Positions 33,390 to 42,814 of a stretch of 64,000 nucleotides of DNA are shown here, in pieces. This DNA is from JAOPZW01 sp963806015 (lineage in GTDB: Bacteria > Actinomycetota > Thermoleophilia > Solirubrobacterales > Solirubrobacteraceae). The translations under genes and the position numbers were made by a program. Numbering within the stretch: the first letter of the stretch is position 1; each line of letters opens with the position of its first letter. The notes beneath the pieces are model-generated. The model saw only the letters and a program-made list of their open reading frames with translations, was not told the origin of the DNA and made no database searches. Location: positions 124,001 through 188,000 of the forward strand of contig CAWDWM010000006.1 of assembly GCA_963806015.1 (NCBI GenBank), given 5' to 3'.

Positions 33390-34103
33390 ATGTTCGGCGA
33401 CAACGGCCACGGCGCTCTGGGGGGTCGCGTCCTCGTCGTCGAGGACGATGAGGACCTGCGCGAGGTGATGGCCGGCGCGCTCTCCGGCGACGGCCACGTC
33501 GTCGTCGAAGCATCCGACGGCCGCGCCGCGCTCGACGCACTCGCGGCCCAGACCTTCGACCTCGTCCTGCTCGACGTCGGCCTCGGACCGGGGCCCGACG
33601 GCGTCGAGGTCTGCCGGCGCCTGCGCAGCGCGGGCGAGAGCGCGCACGTGGTCGCGGTGACGGCCCGCGACGGCGAGGCCGACGCCGTGCTCGCGCTCGA
33701 GGCGGGCGCCGACGACTACGTGACCAAGCCGGTCGGGATCGCCGAGCTGCGCAGCCGAGTGCGCGCCGTGCTGCGCCGCGTGCACCTCAACGGCGCGCCG
33801 CGCGCGGTGGTCACCCACGGCGCGCTGAGCGTCGACGCCGACGCCCGGCGCGCCGAGCTCGGCGGCGCCGAGCTGCCGCTCACCTACTCCGAGTTCGAGG
33901 TCCTCTACGCGCTGCTGCGGGCGCATGGCCGGCTGCTCTCGCGCCAGGAGCTGCTCGACTCCATCTTCGGCGGCCACGAGTTCCGCGACCCGCGCGCCAT
34001 CGACGTCCACGTGCACTTCCTACGCGACAAGCTCGCGGCGGCCGGCGGCGATCCGGAGCTCATCGTCACCGTCCGCGGAGCCGGTTATCGCCTGAGAGCC
34101 TGA
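33390..34103 (+). CDS. OmpR/PhoB-type response regulator
   Basis: A 237-residue two-component regulator. The receiver domain has the acidic pair in VVEDDEDLREV, the phosphorylated Asp62 in LVLLDVGLG and the conserved Lys in DDYVTKPVG. The C-terminal winged helix is typical of OmpR (LTYSEFEVLYALLRAHG, then AIDVHVHFLRDKL and TVRGAGYRL). The sensor kinase follows 5 bases later, so they are one unit. Target genes cannot be told from the sequence. Confidence 0.92.
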   Translation: MFGDNGHGALGGRVLVVEDDEDLREVMAGALSGDGHVVVEASDGRAALDALAAQTFDLVLLDVGLGPGPDGVEVCRRLRSAGESAHVVAVTARDGEADAVLALEAGADDYVTKPVGIAELRSRVRAVLRRVHLNGAPRAVVTHGALSVDADARRAELGGAELPLTYSEFEVLYALLRAHGRLLSRQELLDSIFGGHEFRDPRAIDVHVHFLRDKLAAAGGDPELIVTVRGAGYRLRA

Positions 34104-34108
34104 CGGCG

Positions 34109-35584
34109 ATGCGCTGGCACCGGCCCGGCTTGCGGGCGCAGCTCGTGCTCGCCCTCCTCGCCACCAGCGCGGTGACGCTGTTCGCCGCCGTGGCCACCCT
34201 GGTGCCGCCGCTCGAGCACCGACTGGACAGCGACAGGCTGCGCGACGTGCGCGCGCTGGCCCGCACCGCCGACCTCGGGCTGGCCCGCCTGCCGCGCCGC
34301 GACCTGCGCCAGGGCTCGGCGCGCCAGAACGCCCTGGTACGCGAGCTGGCGCGGCGGATGGGCGGCCGGGTGGCGCTCTTCGACGCTCACGGCATCGAAC
34401 TGGCTGACACCGACCCCGAGCGCACCGAGCCGCGGTCGGCCACGCCCGAGCGGCTGGTGGACGCCGGCTTCGCGCGGTCCGGCGACGTCCGCGACCAGGT
34501 CCGCAACGGCGAGGCCGTCGTCGTCGCCCCCGTGCGCACGCGCGCCGGGCGGCGCACGCTGGTGCTGCGCAAGTCGCTCGACGACAACCGCGCCGCGGTG
34601 GCGGTGGTCCGCCGAGCGGTGCCGGTGGCGGGCGGCGTCGCCATCCTGCTCGCCGCGGCCCTCGGCATCGCGCTGGGCTTCGGGCTCCTGCGTCGCCTGG
34701 AGCGCCTGCGCCGCGACGCGCGCCGGCTGGCCGACGAAGGGATCGAGCAGCCGCTGGTGCTCGACTCCTACCGCGACGAGGTCGGCGAGGTGGCGCTCGC
34801 CCTGGAGCTGATGCGCTCGCGGCTGCACGCCGAGGAGCGCGGCCGCCAGGCCTTCCTGGCCACGGCCTCGCATGAGTTGCGCACCCCGTTGGCGTCGCTG
34901 CGGGGCACGGTGGAACTTCTGGAGGAGGAGCTCGCGTGCGGCGCGCCGGATCTCGGGGGGGTTCGCCGGCGCGCCGCCGCAGCTCGTCGCCAGACCGATC
35001 GGCTGACGAGCCTGGCCGAGGACCTGCTCGACCTCGGCCGGCTCGACGGCGACGCGGCACTGGCCCGGGAGCCGATCGAGCTCGGCGAGCTCGCGGGCAC
35101 GATGAGCGCGGAGGTCGCCGCCGATGCGCATGCCGCCGGCGTCGGCCTCGAGCTCGACGCAGCGGCGCCGGTGTGGGCCGAGGGCGATCCGCGGGCCACG
35201 GCGCGCGTGCTCCGAGCGCTGCTCGACAACGCGCTGCGCCACGGTGCGCCGGCCGGGAGCGTGGTGACGATCGTCGTGGACACCGCGGGCGACCGCGCCC
35301 GGCTGCGCGTCAGCGACGCGGGCGCGGGGGTCCCCGAGGCCGAGCGCGAGCGCATCTTCGGGCGCTTCGAGCGCGGCGCGCGCGCGGGCGCGGGCTTCGG
35401 CCTGGGCCTCGCCATCGCCCGCGGCCTGGCCCGGCAGATGGGCGGTGACGTGAGCGCGCTCGCGGTACAGCGCGGCGCCTGCTTCGAGGCGACGCTCCCG
35501 GCCTGCGCGCCGCCATTGGGCGCCTCGCAGGACCTGGTCGAGATCACGGACACCGCGCCGGTTTCGACCGGCAGCCCGGCCTGA
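34109..35584 (+). CDS. Sensor histidine kinase
   Basis: A 491-residue membrane kinase. Two transmembrane helices (about 10-32 and 170-190) enclose a small extracellular sensor, followed by a HAMP-like segment and the HisKA box with His255 in ATASHELRTPLASLRG. The HATPase domain has the N box DNALRHGA, the G1 box VSDAGAGVPEAE and the G2 box GFGLGLAIARGLA. It phosphorylates the response regulator encoded immediately upstream. The ligand is unknown. The last 30 residues past the ATPase fold are not conserved-looking. Confidence 0.9.
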   Translation: MRWHRPGLRAQLVLALLATSAVTLFAAVATLVPPLEHRLDSDRLRDVRALARTADLGLARLPRRDLRQGSARQNALVRELARRMGGRVALFDAHGIELADTDPERTEPRSATPERLVDAGFARSGDVRDQVRNGEAVVVAPVRTRAGRRTLVLRKSLDDNRAAVAVVRRAVPVAGGVAILLAAALGIALGFGLLRRLERLRRDARRLADEGIEQPLVLDSYRDEVGEVALALELMRSRLHAEERGRQAFLATASHELRTPLASLRGTVELLEEELACGAPDLGGVRRRAAAARRQTDRLTSLAEDLLDLGRLDGDAALAREPIELGELAGTMSAEVAADAHAAGVGLELDAAAPVWAEGDPRATARVLRALLDNALRHGAPAGSVVTIVVDTAGDRARLRVSDAGAGVPEAERERIFGRFERGARAGAGFGLGLAIARGLARQMGGDVSALAVQRGACFEATLPACAPPLGASQDLVEITDTAPVSTGSPA

Positions 35585-35680
35585 AACAGTCGTCCGTCCG
35601 CGTCTCTTACGAGTGGTAGGCTCGGCCGCGACGGGCGCTCGCGTCGACAGCTTCCGCCACATCCTCGGACGGGAGCTCTC

Positions 35681-37270
35681 ATGTTCGGCAGGACCCTCGT
35701 CGTGCTGCTGGTCGCGACCGGCCTCACCGCCGCGCCGGCGTCCGCCAAGCGCGGGCCGATCAACACCAAGGTCACGGTTGCCGGCAAGACCGCCAGCGCC
35801 CAGATCACCGTCGCGGCCGGCGGGTCGATCTCGCTGAAGGCCCGCAACGGCACCAAGGTGACGGTGCGCTTCCCCGCCGGTGCGATGGAGCAGGACACGC
35901 TCGTCAGCGCGAAGCTGGTGACCAAGCTCTCCAGCCGCAAGACCCGCAAGGGGCTGCTGGCAGGTGTGCAGCTGCAGCCCGAGGGCCTCGACCTGCTCAA
36001 GCCGGCGACCGTGCGCTTCACGCGCCACGGCCAGGGAGCGAAGGGGACGCGGATCGTCTTCGTCGGCACCAAGGGCACCGGCCGCGACCTGTACCGCCTC
36101 CCGCCGCCCGTGCGCTCCAAGGGGCACGGCAAGGCGCGCCGGTTCGCGCCCACGGGGCGGCCTGTCGTGACGATCAACCACTTCTCCACCGTGGACGCCT
36201 TCGACTGGTCCACCGCCACCGTGGCCGACCTCGACGCGATCCTCTACCCGGAGCTCGGCGTCGATCGCCTGTCGCAGGAGATCGCCAAGCTGCTCAAGGA
36301 TCGCAACACGACCGAGCAGGACCTCCTCGACGTCTACGAGCGCGAGTACAAGCGCTTCATCGATCCGCTGCTGAAGGTGGCGTCCGCGCGTCTGAAGACC
36401 AGCTGCTCCGTGCCGGCCATCCGCGGCGCCATCGTCGCCACGCGCGTCGCGCTGTCCTTCGAGCGCCAGCTCCAGCTCCTGGGCCTCAGCACGGGATCGT
36501 CGGTGGCCGGTCTCTCCAGCATGATCACCGAGGCCGCCACCTGCATGGTCACGCTGTGTCCCAAGTCCGGCGACCCGCGCGCCGCGACGTACTTCCTCAG
36601 CCTCGCCCGCCAGCTCGCGCTGGTCGGCGCGGGCGACGACGCCCTGTTCGCCGCCCTCTTCGAGAACATGAAGCGCTGCGGCGCCTACGAGCTGCGCATC
36701 GACTCGCGGATCGACACGACCGAACCGGAGTCCACCTTCTCGGCCCGCGTCGCCGGCACGGCGAAGGTCGTGCCGACCGGGACGGAGAGCGGAACGCTGC
36801 CGGTGCGCGGGGCGCTCGACTACACCGCGTTTTCCGGGAGCAGCCCGTCGGAGTGCGTCGTGACCAACGTCGTCGCGGGCACCAGCGGCGAGTTCGAGCT
36901 CGACGACGTCCAGCTCAGCGCCTTCGATCCCGAGAAGCCCAACAACGACCCGGTGCTCTCGGTGAAGATCAAGATCACCGTGCCGCCGATGGAGACGTAC
37001 CACAGCACTCCTACGGGCGCGCAGAACTGCGGGACGGCCCAACTGCCCGACGTGAACCAGGCCCAGTGGTACGCGGGCTTCTGGGCCGAGCACCTCGACT
37101 TCACCTTCCCGGGCACGGACTTCGTCCGTGACGCCCCGCCGGTCTTCGCGCTCGCCGTCTACAGCCCGCGGACGATCACCATTCCCCCCGGCGGGTCCAT
37201 CAGCGAGAACACGCTCGTCCAGATCGTGCACACCCCGCTGCCGCCGGTGCCGCTCCCGGCCGCGCAGTGA
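35681..37270 (+). CDS. Secreted protein of unknown function
   Basis: A 529-residue exported protein with a Sec signal peptide (residues 1-22, cleavage after APASA). The N-terminal 140 residues resemble an immunoglobulin/ZU5-like beta-domain (GGSISLKARNGTKVTVRFP then LQPEGLDLLKPATVRF), a fold found in bacterial surface proteins. The middle is helical and the C-terminus beta-rich, with a pair of cysteines. No catalytic motif was found. It stands alone, in the same direction as the two-component genes but 96 bases away. Confidence 0.75.
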   Translation: MFGRTLVVLLVATGLTAAPASAKRGPINTKVTVAGKTASAQITVAAGGSISLKARNGTKVTVRFPAGAMEQDTLVSAKLVTKLSSRKTRKGLLAGVQLQPEGLDLLKPATVRFTRHGQGAKGTRIVFVGTKGTGRDLYRLPPPVRSKGHGKARRFAPTGRPVVTINHFSTVDAFDWSTATVADLDAILYPELGVDRLSQEIAKLLKDRNTTEQDLLDVYEREYKRFIDPLLKVASARLKTSCSVPAIRGAIVATRVALSFERQLQLLGLSTGSSVAGLSSMITEAATCMVTLCPKSGDPRAATYFLSLARQLALVGAGDDALFAALFENMKRCGAYELRIDSRIDTTEPESTFSARVAGTAKVVPTGTESGTLPVRGALDYTAFSGSSPSECVVTNVVAGTSGEFELDDVQLSAFDPEKPNNDPVLSVKIKITVPPMETYHSTPTGAQNCGTAQLPDVNQAQWYAGFWAEHLDFTFPGTDFVRDAPPVFALAVYSPRTITIPPGGSISENTLVQIVHTPLPPVPLPAAQ

Positions 37271-37271
37271 G

Positions 37272-38750
37272 CTACTCCAGCGGCCACTCGTGGACCGGCG
37301 CGTTGACGTGCATGAGCTCGCGGTAGCGCACGGTCATCCGGCGCAGGGCCTCGTCGCGTTCGAGCCCATCGTCGTCGTAGAGGCGATGGAACACGGCGCT
37401 CTGCCATGAGGCGCCGTTGCGCAGGGCCACGCAGCGGCGCTCGATGATGGCGAGCAGGCGATCGCGATCGGCGGCGCCTACGCCGAGGAGGTCGAGCCCC
37501 TCGTACGCCCGTGGCAGCAGCCGGCGCAGCACGAGCTCGGCGACCGGCACCTCTCCCACGCCGGGCCAGTAGACGCGCGCGTCGATGCCGTCGCGGGCGC
37601 CGACGTGGAAGTTCTCCTCGGCGGCCGAGAAGGACATCTGCGTCCACAGGGGCCGGTCGTCGTCGATCAGCGCGCGCACCAGGCCGTAGTAGAACGCCGC
37701 GTTGGCGAGGTTGTCGACGACGGTCGGGCCGGCGGGCAGGATGCGGTTCTCGACGCGCAGGTGCGGGCGCCCGCGCACCACGTCGTAGATCGGCCGGTTC
37801 CAGCGGTAGATCGTGCCGTTGTGCAGGCGCAGCTCCCCGAGCTCGGGGATGTCGCCGCGGGTGAGCGTCTCGACGGGGTCCTCCGCCTCGCACACCGGCA
37901 GCAGGGCCGGGAAGTAGAGGACGTTCTCCTCGAAGAGATCGAAGATCGAGGTGATCCAGCGCTCGCCGAACCACACGCGCGGGCGCACGCCCTGGGCCTT
38001 GAGCTCGTCGGGGCGCGTGTCGGTGGCCTGCTCGAAGAGCGCGATGCGCGTCTCGCGCCACAGCTCCTTGCCGAAGAAGAACGGCGAGTTCGCCGCCACC
38101 GCCACCTGCACGCCGGCGATCGCCTGCGCCGCGTTCCAGTAGGCGGCGAACGCGTCGGGCTCGACCTGGAGGTGCAGCTGGACGCTCGTGCACGCCGCCT
38201 CCGGCGCGATCGTGTCGGCGTAGGTCGACAGGCGCTCGACGCCGCGGATGTCGATCTCGAGGTCCTCGCCGCGCGCGGCGAAGATCTGCTCGTTGAGCAG
38301 CTGGTAGCGCGGGTTGGCGCTGAAGGCGTCGGCGTTGAGGTGCGCCCCGTCGATGGTCGGGAGGATCCCGATCATCACCATGTGCGCGCCGACCGTGCGC
38401 GCGCGCTCCTCGGCATGGTTCAGGCTGCCGCGCACGGACTCCTCGAGCTCGCCGAAGACCCCGTCGGCGAACTGGCGCGGCGCGATGTTGATCTCGATGT
38501 TGAACTGCCCGAGCTCGGTCTGGAAGTCGGGATCGGCGATCGCCTCGAGGACGGCCGCATTGGCCAGCGCCGGCCGCCCGTCGTCGTCGGTGAGGTTGAG
38601 CTCGATCTCCAGGCCGAACGAGCCGCGCGTGGCCTCGAAGCGCTCGTCGGCCAGCATGCGCGCGAAGACGTCCAGGCAGGTACGGACCTTCTCGCGGTAG
38701 CGCTGACGGTCCGCACGGCTGAACACCCTGGCGGCGACTTCCTGTCCCAT
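37272..38750 (-). CDS. Glutamate-cysteine ligase family 2 (GCS2)-like protein
   Basis: A 492-residue carboxylate-amine ligase of the GCS2 family. The N-terminal block SFGLEIELNLTDDDG gives the acidic metal/ATP-binding motif, LGQFNIEINIAP a second one, and TIAPEAACTSVQLHLQVEP matches the conserved middle strand. Later HLRVENRILPAGPTVVDNLANAAF (in two parts) supplies further acids. It could make gamma-glutamylcysteine or a related amide. Some family members act on other substrates, so the reaction is not certain. The ATG at 38750 was chosen over upstream in-frame starts that lack family sequence. It is convergent with the secreted-protein gene, one base apart. Confidence 0.8.
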   Translation of the reverse strand: MGQEVAARVFSRADRQRYREKVRTCLDVFARMLADERFEATRGSFGLEIELNLTDDDGRPALANAAVLEAIADPDFQTELGQFNIEINIAPRQFADGVFGELEESVRGSLNHAEERARTVGAHMVMIGILPTIDGAHLNADAFSANPRYQLLNEQIFAARGEDLEIDIRGVERLSTYADTIAPEAACTSVQLHLQVEPDAFAAYWNAAQAIAGVQVAVAANSPFFFGKELWRETRIALFEQATDTRPDELKAQGVRPRVWFGERWITSIFDLFEENVLYFPALLPVCEAEDPVETLTRGDIPELGELRLHNGTIYRWNRPIYDVVRGRPHLRVENRILPAGPTVVDNLANAAFYYGLVRALIDDDRPLWTQMSFSAAEENFHVGARDGIDARVYWPGVGEVPVAELVLRRLLPRAYEGLDLLGVGAADRDRLLAIIERRCVALRNGASWQSAVFHRLYDDDGLERDEALRRMTVRYRELMHVNAPVHEWPLE

Positions 38751-38822
38751 GGCGCGCAGTGTTCCCGCCGGGCGGGGGGCGCGCAACCCCTGGGTGCCCA
38801 TGCCCTACGCCCGCCCGGCGGG

Positions 38823-38840
38823 GCGCGGATCGATCCGCGC
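38823..38840 (-). other. Long palindrome downstream of the small membrane-protein pair
   Basis: gcgcggatcgatccgcgc is a perfect 18-bp palindrome 11 bases past the stop of the gene at 38852. It may fold into a terminator-like structure or be a protein-binding site; there is no T-run. Confidence 0.35.
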
Positions 38841-38851
38841 GCGGCAGCGGC

Positions 38852-39244
38852 TCAGTGCAGCGGGTCGTAGCGCGCGACCGTGAAGCCGATCAGCAGCGGA
38901 ACGTGGACCGCGTAGACCACGAGCGACAGCGTGAGCACGACGAGCTGGCCGCCGCTCGTGCCGTCGTTGACGAACGCGTAGAGGAGGATCCCCGCGGTGA
39001 TGGCGTAGGCGAGGCCCGCCCATCTCGCGACGAGGAAGAAGCTGGCCCAGTTGAAGTCGGGCACCCGGCTCAGGGCGACGACGTTGAACACGACCAGCAG
39101 CGCCGACGCCGCCAGCAGCGCCACCGCCGGGCCGAGCGGGACGTGGTGGGGCAGGTGCGAGACGATCCAGATCCCGCCGATGACGATCAGGGCCATCGAG
39201 GTGATCGCCACCTCGGTGACCGGCGGCAGCGGGCGCTCGTTCAC
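38852..39244 (-). CDS. Small four-helix membrane protein, unknown
   Basis: A 130-residue protein that is mostly membrane: four helices at about residues 12-30, 40-58, 68-90 and 98-118. No family was recognised. The GTG start overlaps the stop of the next upstream membrane-protein gene (GTGA), so the two are co-translated and may form a complex. It ends with TVARYDPLH. Confidence 0.65.
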   Translation of the reverse strand: MNERPLPPVTEVAITSMALIVIGGIWIVSHLPHHVPLGPAVALLAASALLVVFNVVALSRVPDFNWASFFLVARWAGLAYAITAGILLYAFVNDGTSGGQLVVLTLSLVVYAVHVPLLIGFTVARYDPLH

Positions 39245-39858
39245 CCCGTCGCCACCTTGGTCATGATCACCAGCGTGGCGACCTGCATCGCGCCGATGAC
39301 CCCCGCGGTGTAGATGAAGCGCTTCATGAGCCGCTGGATGACGAGCGGGTCGGGCCGTCGCTTCTTGAGCTCGAAGAGCACCGCGACGTTCGCCGGCTCG
39401 AGCAGGCCGAGGGCGATCACGGCCATGACCCCGACCACGATGTAGGAGGCGACGATCCAGCCGTGCAGGCGGTAGTCGCTGTTGATCGTGCCCATGTAGC
39501 GGCCGAGCTGCCAGCCCGCGGCCAGCGTCACGGTCACGAGCGTGGGCATGATGAGCAGGACCTTCGGCATCAGGCGGGTCGTCATCTCGATGCGCGCCGG
39601 GATCGAGAGGCGGCCGAGGATCGGCCCCAGCACGAGCCCGAGGAACAGGTCGATCGAGGTCCACAGCGCCCCGAAGGCGACATGGAAGAACTCGAGCGCC
39701 CAGAGCTTGTTGGCGGCGATCGCGGCGATCAGCGCGATGAACACGGCGGCCACGATGGGCAGCCCGCGCAGCGGCACGATCTGGAAGTCGGGGACCGCGG
39801 GAGCCTCGTGAGCGGCGCCGGTGGCGCCGGCCGCGGCGGGGAGCGCGACGTCGGCCAT
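39241..39858 (-). CDS. Membrane protein, unknown (four to five helices)
   Basis: A 205-residue integral membrane protein with a hydrophilic Ala-rich N-terminus (residues 1-30) and four to five helices. A conserved-looking segment, IEMTTRLMPKVLLIMPTLV, follows an RLSIPAR loop. No family was assigned; the layout resembles small DUF2269-like or electron-transport-associated membrane proteins, but that is only a guess. It is coupled to the following membrane-protein gene. Confidence 0.65.
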   Translation of the reverse strand: MADVALPAAAGATGAAHEAPAVPDFQIVPLRGLPIVAAVFIALIAAIAANKLWALEFFHVAFGALWTSIDLFLGLVLGPILGRLSIPARIEMTTRLMPKVLLIMPTLVTVTLAAGWQLGRYMGTINSDYRLHGWIVASYIVVGVMAVIALGLLEPANVAVLFELKKRRPDPLVIQRLMKRFIYTAGVIGAMQVATLVIMTKVATG

Positions 39859-39882
39859 GGCGCGAGCATAGTCGCGCCGCGC

Positions 39883-41937
39883 TCAGCGGAACAGCGCGTC
39901 GACCGACACCTCGATGCGCGGTCCCGCCCGTGCCGCGGTGACCGCGCCGTCGAGGCCGACGTCGAGCCCCGTGCGATCCGTGCGCCGGCACAGCGACTGG
40001 ACCTCTTCGGTGAGAAAGCGCGACGCCTTGCCGTAGCCGTGGCCGTCGTCGACGCCGCGCGGGCGGTGGTAGTAGCGCAACGGGACGTAGAGGTGCAGGT
40101 CGCGCTGAGCGCGGGTGAGGGCGACATAGAGCAGGCGACGCTCCTCCTCGATCGCCTCGCGATCGCCCGCGGACAGATCGGAGGGGAAGTTGCCGTCGTA
40201 GAGGGCGAGCACGTGAACCGAGCGCCACTCGAGGCCCTTCGCGGAGTGCACGGTGCTGAGCACGAGCCAGTCCTCGTCCAGGCTCCCCGGCCCCGCGAGG
40301 TCCGAGCTCGAGGCCGGCGGATCGAGGACGAGGTCGGCGACGAAGCGCGCGAGGTCCGGCGACTGGCCGGCCGCGGCGACCAGCGCGTCGAGGTCGAGCA
40401 GGCGGACGGCGCCGTCGGGGTAGTGCGCTTCGACGATCGGCCCCAGCGCGTCACGCAGCGCCTCGGCGCGCGTCCCGGCCGCCGGCGTGGCGGCGGCGCC
40501 GCCCAGCGCCGCGACGACCGCGTCCGCCGGCCCGCGCGCCTCGGGCGGGAGCATCGCCTGCGCGCCGGGCCAGCGCCCGAGCACCTCGAGCGGGCCGCCG
40601 GCATCGGGCTCGAGCGCTTCGAGCACGCGCCCGGCGGTGGCCGGCCCGACCCCGTCGAGCAGCTGCAGCCAGCGAAACCAGCTCAGGCGATCGGCCGGGT
40701 TGTCGGCCAGGCGCAGGAGGGCCAGGAAGTCCTTGACGTGCGCGGCCTCCAGATAGCGCAGACCGCCGTACTTGACGTAGGGGATGTCGCGGCGGGCGAG
40801 CTCGAGCTCGAGCAGGGCCGAGTCGTGCGACGCGCGCATGAGCACCGCCTGCTCGCGCAACGCGGCGCCGCGCTCGCGCGCGTCGAGCACGCGCTCGCAC
40901 ACCTCGGTGGCCTGGGCGGCCTCGTCGAGGCAGAGCACGAGCTCGGGCGCGCGGCCGCCCGGGCGCTCGGCGTGCAGGACCTTGCGATAGGCGCGCTCGG
41001 CCTGCCCCGCCACGGCGTTGGCGACGTCGAGCAGCGGCTGCGTCGCGCGGTAATTGCGCTCCAGGGTGACCACCGCGGCGCCGGGGAAGTGCTCGGGGAA
41101 CGCGAGGATGTGCGCGGGCGACGCCGAGCGAAAGCCGTACACCGCCTGCAGGTCGTCGCCGACGACGGTGACGTCGGCGCGCTCGCTGCGCAGGCCGCGG
41201 ACGAGGTCGACCTGCAGGCCGTTGACGTCCTGGTACTCGTCGACCAGCAGATGGTCGATGGCGCCGCTCAGCTGCGGCCCGACGACCGCGTCCTGGGCCA
41301 GCGCGCGCCAGTACAGCAGCAGGTCGTCGAGGTCGATCACCCCGAGCCCGCGCTTGCGCGCGCCGTAGTCGACGAACAGGCGCGCGAGGTCGTCGGCATG
41401 GCGCTCGCACCACGGGAAGGCCTCGGCCAGCAGCTCGCGCAGGGGGCGCTGGGCGTTGACCGTGCGCGAGTAGACGTCGAGCAGCGTCGACTTGCGCGGG
41501 AAGCGCCGCCCCGTCTGCCCCATGCCCGCCTCCTGGCGCACGAGGTCGAGCAGGTCGGCCGCGTCGCCGGCGTCGAGCACGCCGAAGCCGGCAGGCAGGC
41601 CCAGCGCCGCGGCGTGGCGGCGCACGAAGCGATGGGCGACGGAGTGGAAGGTGCCGCCCACCACCCGGCCCGCGTGGCGGCCGTTGGGTGAGCGCCCGAG
41701 GTAGGAGCGCGCGCGACCGAGCATCTCGCGCGCGGCGCGCCGCGTGAAGGTCACCAGCAGCACGCGCTCGGGCGCCGCGCCCTGGTCGACGAGCCAGGCG
41801 ACCCGCGCCGCCAGCGTGGTCGTCTTGCCCGTGCCCGCGCCGGCCAGCACGAGCAGCGGGCCTCCCGGGTGGGTGGCCGCGGCACGCTGCTCGGGATTGA
41901 GAGCGTCGAGGTAGCTGGAGGCGCCGGATTCGAACAC
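39883..41937 (-). CDS. UvrD/Rep-family ATP-dependent DNA helicase
   Basis: A 684-residue superfamily 1 helicase that unwinds DNA 3' to 5', used in repair or replication restart. It has the Q-motif region LNPEQRAAATHPGGP, Walker A LAGAGTGKTTT, motif II LLVDEYQDVNGLQ, motif III VVGDDLQAVYGFRSA, motif IV RNYRATQPLL, motif V LSTVHSAKGLEW and motif VI LLYVALTRAQRDL. It is shorter than UvrD in its second half, close to PcrA-like or helicase-IV-like variants of actinobacteria. It is encoded alone between the membrane-protein pair and the encapsulin operon. Confidence 0.92.
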   Translation of the reverse strand: MFESGASSYLDALNPEQRAAATHPGGPLLVLAGAGTGKTTTLAARVAWLVDQGAAPERVLLVTFTRRAAREMLGRARSYLGRSPNGRHAGRVVGGTFHSVAHRFVRRHAAALGLPAGFGVLDAGDAADLLDLVRQEAGMGQTGRRFPRKSTLLDVYSRTVNAQRPLRELLAEAFPWCERHADDLARLFVDYGARKRGLGVIDLDDLLLYWRALAQDAVVGPQLSGAIDHLLVDEYQDVNGLQVDLVRGLRSERADVTVVGDDLQAVYGFRSASPAHILAFPEHFPGAAVVTLERNYRATQPLLDVANAVAGQAERAYRKVLHAERPGGRAPELVLCLDEAAQATEVCERVLDARERGAALREQAVLMRASHDSALLELELARRDIPYVKYGGLRYLEAAHVKDFLALLRLADNPADRLSWFRWLQLLDGVGPATAGRVLEALEPDAGGPLEVLGRWPGAQAMLPPEARGPADAVVAALGGAAATPAAGTRAEALRDALGPIVEAHYPDGAVRLLDLDALVAAAGQSPDLARFVADLVLDPPASSSDLAGPGSLDEDWLVLSTVHSAKGLEWRSVHVLALYDGNFPSDLSAGDREAIEEERRLLYVALTRAQRDLHLYVPLRYYHRPRGVDDGHGYGKASRFLTEEVQSLCRRTDRTGLDVGLDGAVTAARAGPRIEVSVDALFR

Positions 41938-41986
41938 GCGTTCGCAACCTACGCGCCCCGCCGGACGCCGTGGATGCAGGGTTGCG

Positions 41987-42814
41987 CTACCGGCGCTTGC
42001 GCGCGGCCTTGGCCGCCGGGAGCGCGACCGCCGCCTCGGGTGTCACCACGCGGAAGGTGAAGCTCTCCACGAGGTACAGCTCGACGTTCTCGGCGTCGTG
42101 GTTGTCGTAGCCGATCGCGATGTCCTGGCCGCACTCGAACAGGAAGTCCCCGCCGCGCAGGCTCGCCACGATCGCTCCGTCGACCCCCGGGGCCCAGACG
42201 AGCGGGCCGTCGAGGATCTTGCGCAGGTGGTCGAAGAGCGGGTAGCCGCCGTGCTCCGTGGTCTCGACGACGGCCTTGTAGATCTCGGGCGACAGCGCGA
42301 GGCCGTAGGGCCCGCTGACGCCCGAGCGCAGGAGCACCTCCACGGCGCGGGCGATGTGTCGCGGACACGCGGTGAGGTCGTCGCTCAACGGGATCGGCTC
42401 GTGCGGCGAGGCGCCGGTCATGCCGATGATCCGGGCCTCCTCCCAGCCCTGGAAGACGGCGACGTTCTCGGCCAGCGCCATCTGGCGCGCCGCCTCCTCC
42501 AGGGCCCCGAGGTCGGGGTCCTCGGCGCCGCGGGCGATGTCGTCGAGCTCGGCCCGCGCGAGGCTGAAGGACACGCGCGGCTCGACGGCCGCGAGCACGC
42601 GCCGGCGTACGGGCGCGACGCCAGGCACCACCGCGGTCTCGACCGTCTCGGTGCGCCCCAGGTTCGTCGCCGAGTACTGCCAGCCGTGCGGGCCGGAGAA
42701 GTCGACGAGCTTGCGTGCGGCCAGCGAGGCGACCAGCTGCCGGCGGGCCTCGTCCTCGAGCTGCTCCCAGCCGCCGTCGGTGATCGGCGCGAGCTCGCGC
42801 AGAAGGTGGTTCAT
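41987..42814 (-). CDS. Family 1 encapsulin shell protein
   Basis: A 275-residue HK97-fold protein that self-assembles into a protein nanocompartment. Diagnostic family 1 blocks are present: an N-terminal NHLLRELAPITDGGWEQLEDEA, KLVDFSGPHGWQYSATNLGR (residues 36-55) and the C-terminal DFLFECGQDIAIGYDNHD followed by VELYLVESFTFRVV. The family's usual length is about 265-275. It overlaps the ferritin-like cargo gene (ATGA), which carries the encapsulation tag, so this shell is an iron-storage compartment. The last 20 residues are Ala/Lys/Arg-rich and probably exposed. Confidence 0.95.
   Translation of the reverse strand: MNHLLRELAPITDGGWEQLEDEARRQLVASLAARKLVDFSGPHGWQYSATNLGRTETVETAVVPGVAPVRRRVLAAVEPRVSFSLARAELDDIARGAEDPDLGALEEAARQMALAENVAVFQGWEEARIIGMTGASPHEPIPLSDDLTACPRHIARAVEVLLRSGVSGPYGLALSPEIYKAVVETTEHGGYPLFDHLRKILDGPLVWAPGVDGAIVASLRGGDFLFECGQDIAIGYDNHDAENVELYLVESFTFRVVTPEAAVALPAAKAARKRR

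Noticed and set aside
34085..37231. A frame of over 1000 codons antisense to the histidine kinase and secreted-protein genes
   Set aside because: It has no motif, and the sense strand holds a complete kinase and a protein with a signal peptide. Long antisense frames are expected at this base composition.
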